A stretch of DNA of 64,000 bases, taken from positions 248,001-312,000 of the forward strand of contig CAWBEX010000008.1 in assembly GCA_963787895.1 (NCBI GenBank). Reading direction: 5' to 3'. Shown here piece by piece: positions 35,567 through 46,300 of the stretch. Source of the DNA: Anderseniella sp963787895 (GTDB lineage Bacteria > Pseudomonadota > Alphaproteobacteria > Rhizobiales > Aestuariivirgaceae). The position numbers were made by a program, and so were the translations under genes. The notes beneath the pieces were generated by a model. The model made no database searches, was not told where the DNA came from, and saw only the letters and a list, made by a program, of their open reading frames with translations. Each line of letters opens with the position of its first letter. Positions within the stretch are counted from its first letter, which is position 1.

Positions 35567-36790
35567 TCAGGAATTGCGCTTTCGTGCGGCCAGTGTGCGC
35601 AACCGCAGTGCATTCAACCTTATAAAGCCTTCAGCGTCCTTTTGATCGTAGGCACCACGATCGTCTTCAAACGTGACAAGCGCATCAGAGTACAACGACT
35701 TGGGTGAAGTCCGGCCGATGACAGTCACGTTGCCCTTGTACAGCTTCAACCGCACTGTGCCTTCAACATGCTCCTGGCTCTTGTCGATGAGCGCCTGCAA
35801 CATTTCCCGTTCCGGTGCAAACCAGAACCCGTTGTAGATGAGCTTTGCATATTGCGGCATCAAACTGTCCTTGAGGTGTGCTGCCTCGCGGTCAAGCGTG
35901 ATGGACTCCATGGCCCGATGCGCAGCCAGCAGTATTGTCCCGCCCGGCGTTTCATAAATGCCGCGGGACTTCATGCCGACAAACCGGTTTTCAACCAGGT
36001 CAAGCCTGCCAATTCCATTGTCACGCCCCAGATCATTCAGCGTGGCGAGTAAGGTGGCTGGAGACAATGCCTTGCCATCAACGGAAATCGCATCACCGCT
36101 TTTAAAACCAACCTCAATGATGGTCGCCATGTCGGGCGCGTCTTCAGGGCTGACCGTCCGCTGAAAAACATACGCGGGCGGCTCAACGTTAGGGTCTTCC
36201 AGCACCTTGCCTTCCGATGAAGAATGCAAAAGGTTTGCATCCACCGAAAATGGCGCTTCGCCCTGCTTGTCTTTCGGCACCGGAATTTGGTGCGCTTCAG
36301 CAAAGTTGATCAGATCGGTCCGCGACTTGAACGACCAGTCCCGCCATGGCGCAATGACCTTGATATCAGGATTGAGCGCATAGGCTGACAGTTCAAAACG
36401 AACCTGATCATTGCCTTTACCTGTTGCACCATGAGCAATGGCATCTGCCCCGGTTTCTTGCGCAATCTGCACCAGCCGTTTTGAAATCAACGGACGCGCG
36501 ATTGAAGTGCCCAGAAGGTAGGTGCCTTCATAAAGCGCATTTGCCCGGAACATCGGGAACACAAAATCACGCACAAACTCTTCGCGGACATCCTCAATAT
36601 AGATTTCCTTGATGCCCATCATCTCAGCCTTCTGGCGCGCCGGACCCAATTCATCGCCCTGCCCCAAATCAGCTGTGAACGTCACCACTTCAGCGTTCAG
36701 TTCAGTTTGCAGCCACTTTAGAATGATCGATGTGTCGAGACCTCCCGAATACGCCAGCACCACCTTTTTAATCGAGCCCTTGACACCCAT
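35567..36790 (-). CDS. argG: Argininosuccinate synthase
   Basis: 407 residues. ArgG joins citrulline and aspartate with ATP in arginine synthesis. The PP-loop is LAYSGGLDTSIIL near residue 12; HGATGKGNDQVRFE, the RDWSFKSR stretch and GRLDLVENRFVGMKSRG are family-typical. All recognisable landmarks are intact and the length is normal. It converges end to end with the J-protein gene. Confidence 0.97.
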   Translation of the reverse strand: MGVKGSIKKVVLAYSGGLDTSIILKWLQTELNAEVVTFTADLGQGDELGPARQKAEMMGIKEIYIEDVREEFVRDFVFPMFRANALYEGTYLLGTSIARPLISKRLVQIAQETGADAIAHGATGKGNDQVRFELSAYALNPDIKVIAPWRDWSFKSRTDLINFAEAHQIPVPKDKQGEAPFSVDANLLHSSSEGKVLEDPNVEPPAYVFQRTVSPEDAPDMATIIEVGFKSGDAISVDGKALSPATLLATLNDLGRDNGIGRLDLVENRFVGMKSRGIYETPGGTILLAAHRAMESITLDREAAHLKDSLMPQYAKLIYNGFWFAPEREMLQALIDKSQEHVEGTVRLKLYKGNVTVIGRTSPKSLYSDALVTFEDDRGAYDQKDAEGFIRLNALRLRTLAARKRNS

Positions 36791-36881
36791 CGAATAAACT
36801 CCCGCTCCAGAAAATTAAATGTTGAGCGCCGAGTTATATTGAGAAGTCCAAAGCTGGCAAGGCCAAGCTGAACAGGCGCGG

Positions 36882-37061
36882 CTAGAAGTCACTCGTGATG
36901 CCGTCTTTCTCCCAGTCGCCGAAACGGGTAGGTTCGGGCCCATCCCGACCGTCAATCTCTTTTGGCAGGTCCAGTTTGGCTGCCTTCTCACGTCGCGTTT
37001 GAGCTTCTCTCAGAGCTCGCTTCGCCGCAGCCGGCAGTTGCTTGTCGCTACTAGGGTCCAT
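36882..37061 (-). CDS. DUF1674/SdhAF4 family protein
   Basis: A 59-residue reverse-strand gene read directly from the sequence: MDPSSDKQLPAAAKRALREA, a basic helix, then the family signature EIDGRDGPEPTRFGDWEKDG with the end ITSDF. SdhAF4 proteins promote flavinylation of succinate dehydrogenase. It lies upstream of and divergent from htpX, an arrangement typical of Rhizobiales, which supports the call. Confidence 0.9.
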   Translation of the reverse strand: MDPSSDKQLPAAAKRALREAQTRREKAAKLDLPKEIDGRDGPEPTRFGDWEKDGITSDF

Positions 37062-37151
37062 TCATTCACTATGCATTGAATTCTGGATTGACTCGCAACA
37101 TATACAGCGCACTGCAATCAGTTTGCAACGCAACAGGGCTTGAGCGACAAA

Positions 37152-38078
37152 ATGAACTACATGAAAACCGCTATTCTGCTTGCCGGGATGACCGCCTTGT
37201 TCATGGGCGTTGGCTTCATGCTTGGCGGTGAAACGGGAATGCTGCTGGCACTGGTATTTGCGACCGGGACAAACGCTTATGCATACTGGAACTCGGATAA
37301 GGCAGTGCTGCGCATGCAAGGCGCCCAACTTGCCAGTGATGGCCAGCACCGCGAGATTCACGAAATGGTTGAGCGGCTTTCCGAAAAAGCTGGTCTGCCC
37401 ACTCCCGCCATATATGTAATTGACAATCCGCAACCAAATGCGTTCGCTACCGGTCGTAATCCGGAAAATGCAGCGGTCGCGGCCACCACCGGTCTTTTGC
37501 AAAATCTCAGTTACGACGAAATAGAAGGCGTCATGGCGCACGAGCTGGCACACATACAAAATCGCGATACATTGATAATGACAGTCACCGCGACTATCGC
37601 CGGCGCGATATCCATGCTGGCCAATTTCGCCATGTTCTTTGGTGGGCGCGACCGCAACAACCCGTTGGGTGTCATCGGGACAATCGCCATGATGCTTCTG
37701 GCACCACTAGCAGCTATGTTGGTTCAGATGGCAATTAGCCGGACGCGCGAATACGCCGCCGACAAACGCGGCGCACAGATCAGTGGCAAGCCACATGCAC
37801 TGGCATCTGCACTGCGTCGGATCGCGTCAGGTGCGGAGCACATTGAAAATGACACAGCTGAAGCCAACCCCGCAACGGCTCATCTGTTCATCATCAATCC
37901 ACTATCGGGTGCGCGCATGGACAATTTGTTCTCTACTCACCCCAGTACTTTGAACCGGATCGAAGCCCTCGAGCAAATGTCTGGGCCATCCCATTCATCC
38001 TCTTCTCGAGACAATGAACCTGCAGACGCTGGGCCATGGTCTGGAAAATCGCGCAAGGCTTCCGGCCCGTGGGGATAA
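37152..38078 (+). CDS. htpX: Membrane-bound zinc protease HtpX
   Basis: 308 residues from ATG 37152 (a TTG at 37140 is also possible; MNYMKTAILLAG matches the usual start). Two N-terminal spans (about 4-40) precede the M48 zinc site HELAH near residue 135; two more hydrophobic segments and the downstream Glu ligand in TREYAADKRGA follow. HtpX degrades damaged membrane proteins. The C-terminal ~35 residues are a Ser/Gly-rich tail. The stop overlaps the rsmB frame by about 43 bases. Confidence 0.96.
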   Translation: MNYMKTAILLAGMTALFMGVGFMLGGETGMLLALVFATGTNAYAYWNSDKAVLRMQGAQLASDGQHREIHEMVERLSEKAGLPTPAIYVIDNPQPNAFATGRNPENAAVAATTGLLQNLSYDEIEGVMAHELAHIQNRDTLIMTVTATIAGAISMLANFAMFFGGRDRNNPLGVIGTIAMMLLAPLAAMLVQMAISRTREYAADKRGAQISGKPHALASALRRIASGAEHIENDTAEANPATAHLFIINPLSGARMDNLFSTHPSTLNRIEALEQMSGPSHSSSSRDNEPADAGPWSGKSRKASGPWG

Positions 38079-39427
38079 AAAGAGCAAAGCGAACCAAACC
38101 CAAATCTGCATTGGATGTCGGCGCAGCGCACGAAAGTCTTGCGCCCCGCGAAGCCGCGATCAACGCCTTGTCAGCTGTCTTGTATGACAGGGTGTTTTTG
38201 ACCGACGCCCTCGAAACCCATGCCGGAGCTCTAGCCGACAAGAGAGGTCGCGCCTTTGCCCACGCGCTGGCAAGTATTACTTTGCGCCGCAAAGGTCAGA
38301 TTGAATCCCTGCTGCAGAACTATCTTGAAAAGCCACTGGCAGCCAGAACCGGGAAAGCACGTCCCATCCTGCTGGCCGGCGTCACTCAGGTGCTGTTCAT
38401 GCAAACCGAAGCTCATGCAGCAATCGACACCAGTGTTACACTTGCGGGTGGCGATGAACGTGCCGCTCGTATCAAGGGGTTGATCAACGCAGTTCTTCGC
38501 AAGATCGAACGCGACCGTGTCAGGTTGCTGGCAGACTTGCCACCTGCCTGCAACAACCTGCCGAAATGGATTCACACTCGGTTGCGCGCTGATCACGGAT
38601 CTGAAGCGGCTGCATTGATTGCCGAAGCACACATCGCTGAAGCACCTGTAGATCTTGCTTTCAAGCAAAACTCGGCTGGGAAGGAAAACGAACACCTTGG
38701 CACAATACTGCCAAACGGTACGCTGAGACTGCGTCAGCCGCATGCACCGATCACCGACCTGCCGGGCTATGAACAGGGGAATTGGTGGGTACAAGATGCT
38801 GCCGCGACTTTGCCGGCAAGACTGTTTGGCGACATTGCTGACCAACAGGCTCTGGACATGTGTGCGGCCCCTGGTGGCAAAACCATGCAATTATGCGCAT
38901 CTGGCGCAATCGTTACTGCACTGGATACGTCTCAAGGTCGGCTTGAACGAGTCGAACAAAACCTTGCCCGAACCGGCCTTCATGCGCGCTGCATTCACAT
39001 CGATGCCATTAGTTTCCAGCCAGACCAGCTTTATGATGCCATACTTCTGGATGCCCCATGCTCCGCATCAGGTACAATCCGGCGTCATCCGGACATGCCA
39101 TACGTTCGCGGCAATGAAGACCTGAAGGGTTTGCTTCAAACTCAACGGAATCTGTTGCGCAAGGCAGCCCTGCTTCTTAAACCCGGCGGTACGCTGGTCT
39201 ATGCAGTCTGTTCATTGTTCAATGACGAAGGTCCAAAGCAGATCGCGGCATTTCTACATGAACATCCTGATTTCAGCCGGGTGCCCGTACAGCCGGGCGA
39301 ACAGGCCATTCCAGCCCACATGATTACCAAATCCGGTGATTTGCGTACCATGCCGCACTATCAGTTCGGCTCTACCACAGGAATGGATGGTTTTTTTGCT
39401 GCGCGGTTGGCAAAGTTGTCAAACTGA
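38036..39427 (+). CDS. rsmB: 16S rRNA cytosine-5 methyltransferase RsmB-type
   Basis: 463 residues: an N-terminal NusB-like helical RNA-binding domain (about 35-165) and a SAM methyltransferase domain with DMCAAPGGKT (motif I), DAPCSASGTIRRHPD (motif IV Cys) and VYAVCSLFNDEG (catalytic Cys motif VI). It makes m5C in 16S rRNA. The frame opens at ATG 38036 inside htpX, but a GTG at 38069 gives a start nearer the usual N terminus. Arrangement htpX-rsmB-heparinase-like-purH is typical of Rhizobiales. Confidence 0.92.
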   Translation: MVWKIAQGFRPVGIKRAKRTKPKSALDVGAAHESLAPREAAINALSAVLYDRVFLTDALETHAGALADKRGRAFAHALASITLRRKGQIESLLQNYLEKPLAARTGKARPILLAGVTQVLFMQTEAHAAIDTSVTLAGGDERAARIKGLINAVLRKIERDRVRLLADLPPACNNLPKWIHTRLRADHGSEAAALIAEAHIAEAPVDLAFKQNSAGKENEHLGTILPNGTLRLRQPHAPITDLPGYEQGNWWVQDAAATLPARLFGDIADQQALDMCAAPGGKTMQLCASGAIVTALDTSQGRLERVEQNLARTGLHARCIHIDAISFQPDQLYDAILLDAPCSASGTIRRHPDMPYVRGNEDLKGLLQTQRNLLRKAALLLKPGGTLVYAVCSLFNDEGPKQIAAFLHEHPDFSRVPVQPGEQAIPAHMITKSGDLRTMPHYQFGSTTGMDGFFAARLAKLSN

Positions 39428-39550
39428 AACGAACCATTATCAATTCGTTAACGATCTATGGGCTTCAATATGCTCCATGCCCATCATGGATTTCCCCGCC
39501 GCTAAGTCGCCGGTTGAATCACCGGGCACCATTGCAACGCCCGGATCAAC

Positions 39551-41299
39551 ATGACTTCAGCACCATCAGTAATGACCACTTTCCTGAGTCTGGGAAGCAG
39601 GCGGCTGATCCATCGCTTTGTTGGTGCGACCGCGCCTTGCATTCCCAGTTTGACAATGGCCCGTTGCACCGGCCTTGGCCTGCCAATTCGCCCCATTGTG
39701 CACGGCAACGCATCAAGGGCGCCAGAACTCTACAGGGGAATTTTTCAGATCGGTGGCTGCAAAGCAACGCTCGCTGGCACATCCATTTTCCAATTGCCTG
39801 GAGAACGGCCGGTTTCATTTGACGAGGCTCTTCATTCATTTAACTGGCTGCATGACCTGCAGGCCGGCAACAAGCAGCTGTACAAGGTTTTTGCCCGGGG
39901 ATTGATCGACGAGTGGATAGAATTGAAGGCCTACCGCGCCGCAGCTTCCCGGTATCCCGCAGTAACAGCGAAACGGCTGATATGCTGGATACAATGTTCC
40001 AGCTTCGTCCTGAACGGCGCAAGCGAGAGTTTTGAATCACGATTCATGGAGGGATTGACGCGGCAGATCAGAAGCCTTGCCCGCCGTGGAAGTCAACACA
40101 CAACCTCCATAGACAGGCTGATGTCCTGTATCGCAATGGCCTACGGGGTCTTTGGTACCACGGGACTTGAGGGCCATCAGAAGGCAACTCTTGCCCGCCT
40201 TACGCAGGAACTCGATCTTCAAATCCTACCAGACGGCGGACACGTTTCGCGCAGCGGCGAGTCATTGGTAGAACTACTCTTGCTGCTGCTGCCATTGCGC
40301 GAAGCTCTTCGCAAACAATATCATGATATTCCCGCACCAATGGATGCAGCGGTTGAACGCATGCTTCCCATGCTCCGGATGCTTTGTCATGCAGATGGCG
40401 GCCTGGCAATTTTCAACGGTGTATCCAGAACCCGTACCGGCCAGATAAAAGCAATATTTGAAAAGGACGACGTACGCGGGAAACCACTGGGACATGCACC
40501 AATGTCACGTTATTGCCAGCTCCGGCACGGCAACGCCGATGTACTCATGGACGTTGGCGCACCACCCGCACCAGGTCACAACCGCCTCGCCTCATCTTCC
40601 GCGATGGCATTTGAATTTTGCGATGGAGCGCACAGGATTGTCGTAAATTGCGGTCACAAACAAGGCTCAGAACACAAATGGCACGCTGTCTCCAGGCTAA
40701 CCTCAGCCCACTCCTCGGTAACGATTGGCGATATTGATAATTGCATCGCTATCGACAATCGTCCGACACGCACATTGTTTCAGACACCGGCTCTTTTCGC
40801 CCGCGGCAAAGTCGAAGCAGAGGTGAGACAGGATGATCATGGCAGCGTAATTTCAGCCACGAGCGCGGCATATCTGAAATCGTTCAGCATCAATCATCAC
40901 CGAAATGTATTCCTCAACGCCACCGGGCAAGACCTGAGAGGAGAAGATCAATTCACTCGCGATGTCGCATCAAGCGATCATGCTGTTGACCCAGAATTTG
41001 CAATCAGATTTCATCTCCATCCATCTGTAAAGGCAACCATTTCCCGCGACAAAGCCAGCGTTATGCTTGTACTGCCAAACAAGACAGGCTGGCGGTTCTC
41101 GGCACGCGGCGGGCAACTTGCTCTTGAGCCAAGCATCTACCTTCCGGATAGCCAATCGGCCAGGCCGACACAACAGATTGTTATATCCGGTGTCGCGGGA
41201 AGGCCCGAAAGAGTACTTTGGGCATTCAAGCGAATGGCCACCAGAAACTCCACCCATCGCTTCCAGGATTTGCAGAAAGCGCCCGAACTGCCACTATAG
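39551..41299 (+). CDS. Heparinase II/III-like family protein
   Basis: 582 residues. An N-terminal mostly helical part (about 1-300) like the alpha/alpha toroid of heparinase/alginate lyases is followed by a beta-sandwich (about 310-560; SRYCQLRHGNADVLMDVG, FEFCDGAHRIVVNCGH, HRNVFLNATGQDLRGEDQF). No signal peptide is seen, which is unusual for a secreted lyase and fits the cytoplasmic Rhizobiales group always found next to purH. Substrate unknown. It starts 124 bases after rsmB and ends 91 bases before purH. Confidence 0.8.
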   Translation: MTSAPSVMTTFLSLGSRRLIHRFVGATAPCIPSLTMARCTGLGLPIRPIVHGNASRAPELYRGIFQIGGCKATLAGTSIFQLPGERPVSFDEALHSFNWLHDLQAGNKQLYKVFARGLIDEWIELKAYRAAASRYPAVTAKRLICWIQCSSFVLNGASESFESRFMEGLTRQIRSLARRGSQHTTSIDRLMSCIAMAYGVFGTTGLEGHQKATLARLTQELDLQILPDGGHVSRSGESLVELLLLLLPLREALRKQYHDIPAPMDAAVERMLPMLRMLCHADGGLAIFNGVSRTRTGQIKAIFEKDDVRGKPLGHAPMSRYCQLRHGNADVLMDVGAPPAPGHNRLASSSAMAFEFCDGAHRIVVNCGHKQGSEHKWHAVSRLTSAHSSVTIGDIDNCIAIDNRPTRTLFQTPALFARGKVEAEVRQDDHGSVISATSAAYLKSFSINHHRNVFLNATGQDLRGEDQFTRDVASSDHAVDPEFAIRFHLHPSVKATISRDKASVMLVLPNKTGWRFSARGGQLALEPSIYLPDSQSARPTQQIVISGVAGRPERVLWAFKRMATRNSTHRFQDLQKAPELPL

Positions 41300-41390
41300 G
41301 CAGGAAAAAAGCCCTTCGTGTATTTCTACAAAGCCGTCCAACATGCTATCGGTCGGTCGAGCATGAACCAGGCAGTGGAGTAAAACACGC

Positions 41391-42971
41391 ATGGCAGCAA
41401 TCAAGCGGGCCCTGATTTCGGTTTCCGACAAGACCGGGCTAGTAGAATTCGCCACCTCACTGGCAGAGCTTGGCATTGAAATCATTTCCACCGGGGGAAC
41501 TGCCAAGTCCTTGAAAGCAGCAGGTTTGCAGGTCACGGATATTTCTGACTGGACGGGTTTCCCGGAAATCATGGATGGGCGCGTCAAGACGTTACATCCT
41601 GCGGTTCATGGTGGCTTGCTCGCCATAAGAGACAACGCCGAGCATCAAGCAGCAATGCAACAACATGGCATCCGTCACATCGACATGCTTGTAGTCAATC
41701 TCTACCCGTTTGAAGAGACGCTTGCTGGCGGCGGGAGCTATGAGGCGCTGGTGGAAAATATCGACATTGGCGGACCAGCCATGACCAGAGCAGCTGCAAA
41801 AAATCATACCGATGTGGTTACTGTCGTTGATCCGGCTGACTACAGTGCCGTAATTGAGGAAATCCGCCACAATGACGGCGCGACAACACTCGGCGCCCGA
41901 AAGAAGCTTGCTGCCAAGGCATTCGCCCGCACGGCCGCATACGACGCAATCGTCAGCGGATGGTTGCTGCAGCAGGCTGGAGACAGTCTTGCAAGCCACC
42001 TTGCCCTCGGCGGAACACGGGCTCAGATATTACGTTATGGAGAAAACCCACACCAGACGGCAGCGTTCTATCGTAATGGCGAAAAACGCGAAGGAGTAGC
42101 AACAGCAATTCAGCTACAAGGTAAGGAGCTTTCATACAACAACATCAATGACACGGATGCCGCCTTTGAATGCGTCAGTGAATTTGAGCCTGATACCGCA
42201 GCCGCATGCGTAATTGTAAAACATGCCAATCCTTGTGGAGTCGCAAGAGCTTCCAGCGCGTTCGCTGCCTACGAACTGGCGCTTCGATGTGATCCGGTGA
42301 GTGCATACGGTGGCATTGTTGCCTTCAACAAACCGATCGATGCGGAAACAGCCACGGCCGTGTGTGAAATTTTCACCGAAGTCATAATCGCACCTGGATT
42401 GAGTGACGAAGCCCGGGAAATCTTCTCCCATAAAAAAAACCTTCGCATACTCACAACATCAGGCCTTGCTGTTCCTACCGAGCCAGGGCTGTTGTTCAAA
42501 TCTGTCGCAGGCGGGTTCCTGGTCCAGTCTCGGGATAACGGCTGTGTCAATATTGCTGATCTGAAGGTTGTTACCACGCGCCAACCAAGCGCCAGGGAAC
42601 TTGAAGACCTGTTGTTTGCGTTCCGGGTCGCAAAGCATGTGAAGTCAAATGCGATTGTCTATGCAAAGGATGGTGCCACAGTGGGCATTGGCGCTGGCCA
42701 GATGTCGCGCATCGATTCCAGCAGAGTTGCCGCCCAAAAGGCAAGTGACGCAGCTGACGCCGCCGGGTTGGCACAGACGCTTACCGCTGGAAGTGTTGTT
42801 GCTTCAGATGCATTCTTCCCATTTGCTGACGGCTTGTTGCAAGCCGCATCAGCAGGCGCCACAGCCATAATACAACCTGGTGGGTCGGTGCGTGATGATG
42901 AAATCATTGCCGCTGCCAACGAAAAAGGGCTGGCGATGGTGTTCACTGGTAAGAGACATTTCCGGCACTAA
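41391..42971 (+). CDS. purH: Bifunctional AICAR formyltransferase / IMP cyclohydrolase
   Basis: 526 residues, family-typical. The N-terminal IMP cyclohydrolase domain (about 1-200) shows KRALISVSDKTGLVEFA, STGGTAKSL, GRVKTLHPAVHGGLL, NLYPFEETL and NIDIGGPAM. The formyltransferase domain shows RYGENPHQTAAFY, VIVKHANPCGVA, KSNAIVYAKDG, GIGAGQMSR and AIIQPGGSVRDDE. It performs the last two steps to IMP using 10-formyl-THF, the FolD product. Confidence 0.98.
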   Translation: MAAIKRALISVSDKTGLVEFATSLAELGIEIISTGGTAKSLKAAGLQVTDISDWTGFPEIMDGRVKTLHPAVHGGLLAIRDNAEHQAAMQQHGIRHIDMLVVNLYPFEETLAGGGSYEALVENIDIGGPAMTRAAAKNHTDVVTVVDPADYSAVIEEIRHNDGATTLGARKKLAAKAFARTAAYDAIVSGWLLQQAGDSLASHLALGGTRAQILRYGENPHQTAAFYRNGEKREGVATAIQLQGKELSYNNINDTDAAFECVSEFEPDTAAACVIVKHANPCGVARASSAFAAYELALRCDPVSAYGGIVAFNKPIDAETATAVCEIFTEVIIAPGLSDEAREIFSHKKNLRILTTSGLAVPTEPGLLFKSVAGGFLVQSRDNGCVNIADLKVVTTRQPSARELEDLLFAFRVAKHVKSNAIVYAKDGATVGIGAGQMSRIDSSRVAAQKASDAADAAGLAQTLTAGSVVASDAFFPFADGLLQAASAGATAIIQPGGSVRDDEIIAAANEKGLAMVFTGKRHFRH

Positions 42972-42998
42972 AGACAATTCACATAGAAGGATACTGCC

Positions 42999-43319
42999 AT
43001 GCTGATAACCACAACCAACAATGTTGAAGGCCGGCGCATCGTTTCCTACAAGGGTTTGGTTGCAGGCGAAGCCATTCTCGGAGCCAATCTGTTTCGAGAC
43101 CTGTTCGCCTCAATTCGTGACATTGTTGGCGGCAGATCGGGAGCCTACGAGCGCGTCCTCAATGATGCCCGCGAAACCGCCGTCGCGGAGATGACTGACA
43201 AGGCATCTCAACTCGGGGCAAACGCTGTTATCGGTGTCGACATTGACTACGAAACCGTTGGTCAAAACGGTTCGATGCTGATGGTAACCGCCGCTGGCAC
43301 GGCAGTACTGATAGAGTAG
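42999..43319 (+). CDS. YbjQ/UPF0145 family protein
   Basis: 106 residues of the heavy-metal-binding-like YbjQ fold: MLITTTNNVEGRRIVSYKGLV, a hydrophobic helix with FRDLFASIRDIVGGRSGAYE, then ASQLGANAVIGVDIDYETVG and MLMVTAAGTAV. The family forms pentameric rings; function unclear. ATG 42999 follows AGAAGGAT. It ends two bases before the gdh stop on the other strand. Confidence 0.9.
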   Translation: MLITTTNNVEGRRIVSYKGLVAGEAILGANLFRDLFASIRDIVGGRSGAYERVLNDARETAVAEMTDKASQLGANAVIGVDIDYETVGQNGSMLMVTAAGTAVLIE

Positions 43320-43321
43320 TT

Positions 43322-46300
43322 TCACACTTTGGCTAGAAGTCCAATCCGGCTTGCGACAACCGCAAGTTTCGCCAGTGAGAAGTCTTCATCTCCCAGAATT
43401 TTCTGAACCTCTGACCCGACTGCTTTTACTTCTGAATCAAAAGCATTCTGAGCCTTAGATTTCATCATGGCAGTGGCAATCAGTTTGACCGATCGGTCAA
43501 TTGTCTTCTGCATGCCGGAAATGGCCAGCCGATCATAGTCCGTCTCATTTGGAAGTTGACTGACCTGAACCGACACCTTGTCTATGGCCAATTCAGCACT
43601 CAGTCCAAAGTAGGTTGCCGATGTTTCCTTAACTGTTTTGCCGCTCGCCTGGGCTAAATGAACGACGTCCAATCCGCGCAACAAGTATTCGAGCCCCGCT
43701 ACGCGAGAGGCCGATTCAGCATCCATGCCGACTGATATCAGCTGCTGAGTATCCAATTTGAGTTTCCCGGACTGCTCACGCGGAAGCACCCCAGGCAACG
43801 CCGTCGACAACTCGGATATCCCCTTGCTGTAGGTCGCAACGAGAGTCTGCAACCCAGGTGCCAGATTCTCGTTGCCGGCAAACCATGCAGTTGCCCGGGT
43901 CAGCGCTGCACTCAACCTCTCGTACTGATCAAGCTGGACCTGACCGGATGTCTTGTTGTCCAGTTTATTCACTGCATCGTTGAGTTCGACAAAACCGAAA
44001 CAGTCGCGGGCCAGGGCATAGTGCCGCGCGAGGTTCCCGATGCTTGCGCCCGTGTCACCTGCAAGATCAAAAATGAAAAGCGGACCACATCGATTAACTA
44101 TGCTGTTCGACAAAAGCGTACAGATAATCTCAGCTCGCAACCTGTGACCGACGATCTCCTGCTTGTAGGCCTTCAGCATACGCTCTGGGAAGTATCGAAG
44201 CAGCTCTGTTTCAAAATACAAATCTGCATCTGTTTGCTGCGCCAACAGATTGTTGAAAACGACGATCTTGGAATACGATACCAGGACCGAGAGTTCAGGA
44301 CGGGTAAGCGCCCCACCCGCCTTCAAGCGCTCTGCCAGATCCTCTCCTGATGGTAAAAACTCAACTTCCCTGGCCAGGCCGCCTTGTGTTTCAAGTTCCT
44401 TGAAAAGCCGCTTCAACCCATTCGCGTCCTTGCCCAGACTCCGTTCTGACAATGACACACACAGGGTCTGCAGATAGTTGTTGCGAAGAACAAGATCGGC
44501 AACTTCATCTGTCATTGCTGCCAGCAATTTGTTCCGCGCAGCGCGCTTCAGTTTTCCGCTGGCTTCAGCCTGACCCAGCGCAATCTTGATATTGACCTCG
44601 ATATCCGAGGAGTTCACCCCGGCAGAGTTGTCAATGGCATCAGTGTTTATCCGGCCTCCGGACGCCGCAAACTCAATGCGGGCCAATTGGGTTATGCCGA
44701 GGTTTGCTCCCTCCCCGATAACCTTGACCCTAAGTTGCCGTGCGGTGATCCGAATAACATCATTTGCCTTGTCTCCAGCATCAGCATCCGTTTCCGCAGA
44801 GGCTCGAACATAGGTTCCGATACCGCCAAACCACAGCAGATCCGCATTGGCCTTCAAGATTGCTGTAATCAATTCAAATGGCGTAACCTTGCTGCTGGAA
44901 ATACCCAGCAGCTTTGCTACTTCATGAGAAAGATTGACCTGCTTTTCCTGTCTCGAATAAACACCGCCGCCCTTGCTGAGCAACTTTGTATTGTAATCCT
45001 GCCAACTTGACCGGGGCAGTTCAAAAAGACGTTTCCTCTCCGCAAAGCTGGTCGCAGGGTCGGGGTCGGGATCAATGAAAATGTCACGGTGGTCGAACGC
45101 CGCTATCAACCTGGTTTGCCGTGAAAGCAGTAACCCGTTACCAAAAACGTCGCCCGACATGTCTCCAACGCCGATCGCGGTAAACGCTTTGGTTTGAATG
45201 TCGCGGTCCATCTCGCGAAAGTGGCGTTTAACCGCTTCCCAGCCGCCACGGGCAGTGATGCCCATCTTCTTGTGGTCATAACCAGCCGACCCGCCCGAGG
45301 CAAAAGCATCATCAAGCCAGAAACCGGCATCGCACGAAATTGCATTTGCCACATCAGAAAATGCCGCCGTCCCCTTGTCCGCGGCAACTACAAGATAGGG
45401 GTCATCATCATCGTGACGTATGACATTTGCTGGCGGCACAATTTTCCCCGCGCTTGTATTGTCCGTAACTGACAGCAAGCTGGCAACAAACGATTGGTAG
45501 GCGCGTGTCCCAGCCAGGTAAACCTCATCTCGTGTACCTGCTGCTGGCAATTGTCGCGGCACAAACCCCCCTTTTGCACCAACGGGTACAATCACAGAGT
45601 TTTTCACGTTCTGCGCCTTGGCCAATCCCAGCACCTCGGTACGGAAGTCATCAGCACGATCCGACCACCTCAACCCGCCACGAGCAATTTTGCCTGCCCG
45701 CAAATGAACCCCTTCAACCAATGTTGAGTGCACGAAGATTTCCGCATATGGCACTGGTTGCGGAATGCCGGGTACGTCTGCACTACGGAACTTGAACGCA
45801 AGTGCCATTGGTATCTGGCCGCGATAATCGTCCAGCGCATAAAAGTTCGTGCGTATGGCGGCGTTTATCGCACCGGCCATATACCGGATGATTCTGTCAT
45901 CCTCCAGACTGGGCACTGTGTTCAAAAGGACTTCCAGACTTTGCATGAGTTTCACCTGCTGCTTTTCGCGCGCAGCAAGTGTTGCTGGTCTGGATCCATC
46001 AATTTCAAACCGATTGCGAAACAACTCCACCAACAATTTCGCAGCCTCAGGGTATCGCACAAGAACCCCTGCGATGGTCGAAATCAGATAGGGAAACCCG
46101 GTCTGTCGCAAATAGCGCGCCAACGTCCGAAGTGCTACTATCAGCTGCCATTCCAGCGACGCAGTCAGCACGAGCGCGTTGAGTTTGTCGCTGTCAGCTT
46201 TGCCGTTCCAGACTGCCATGAAGCAGTCCTCCAGGCGACTGTAACTATCTGCATTGATGAGGCTTCCATCCGCAGCATCCAGCGAGATCTCATGAATGAA

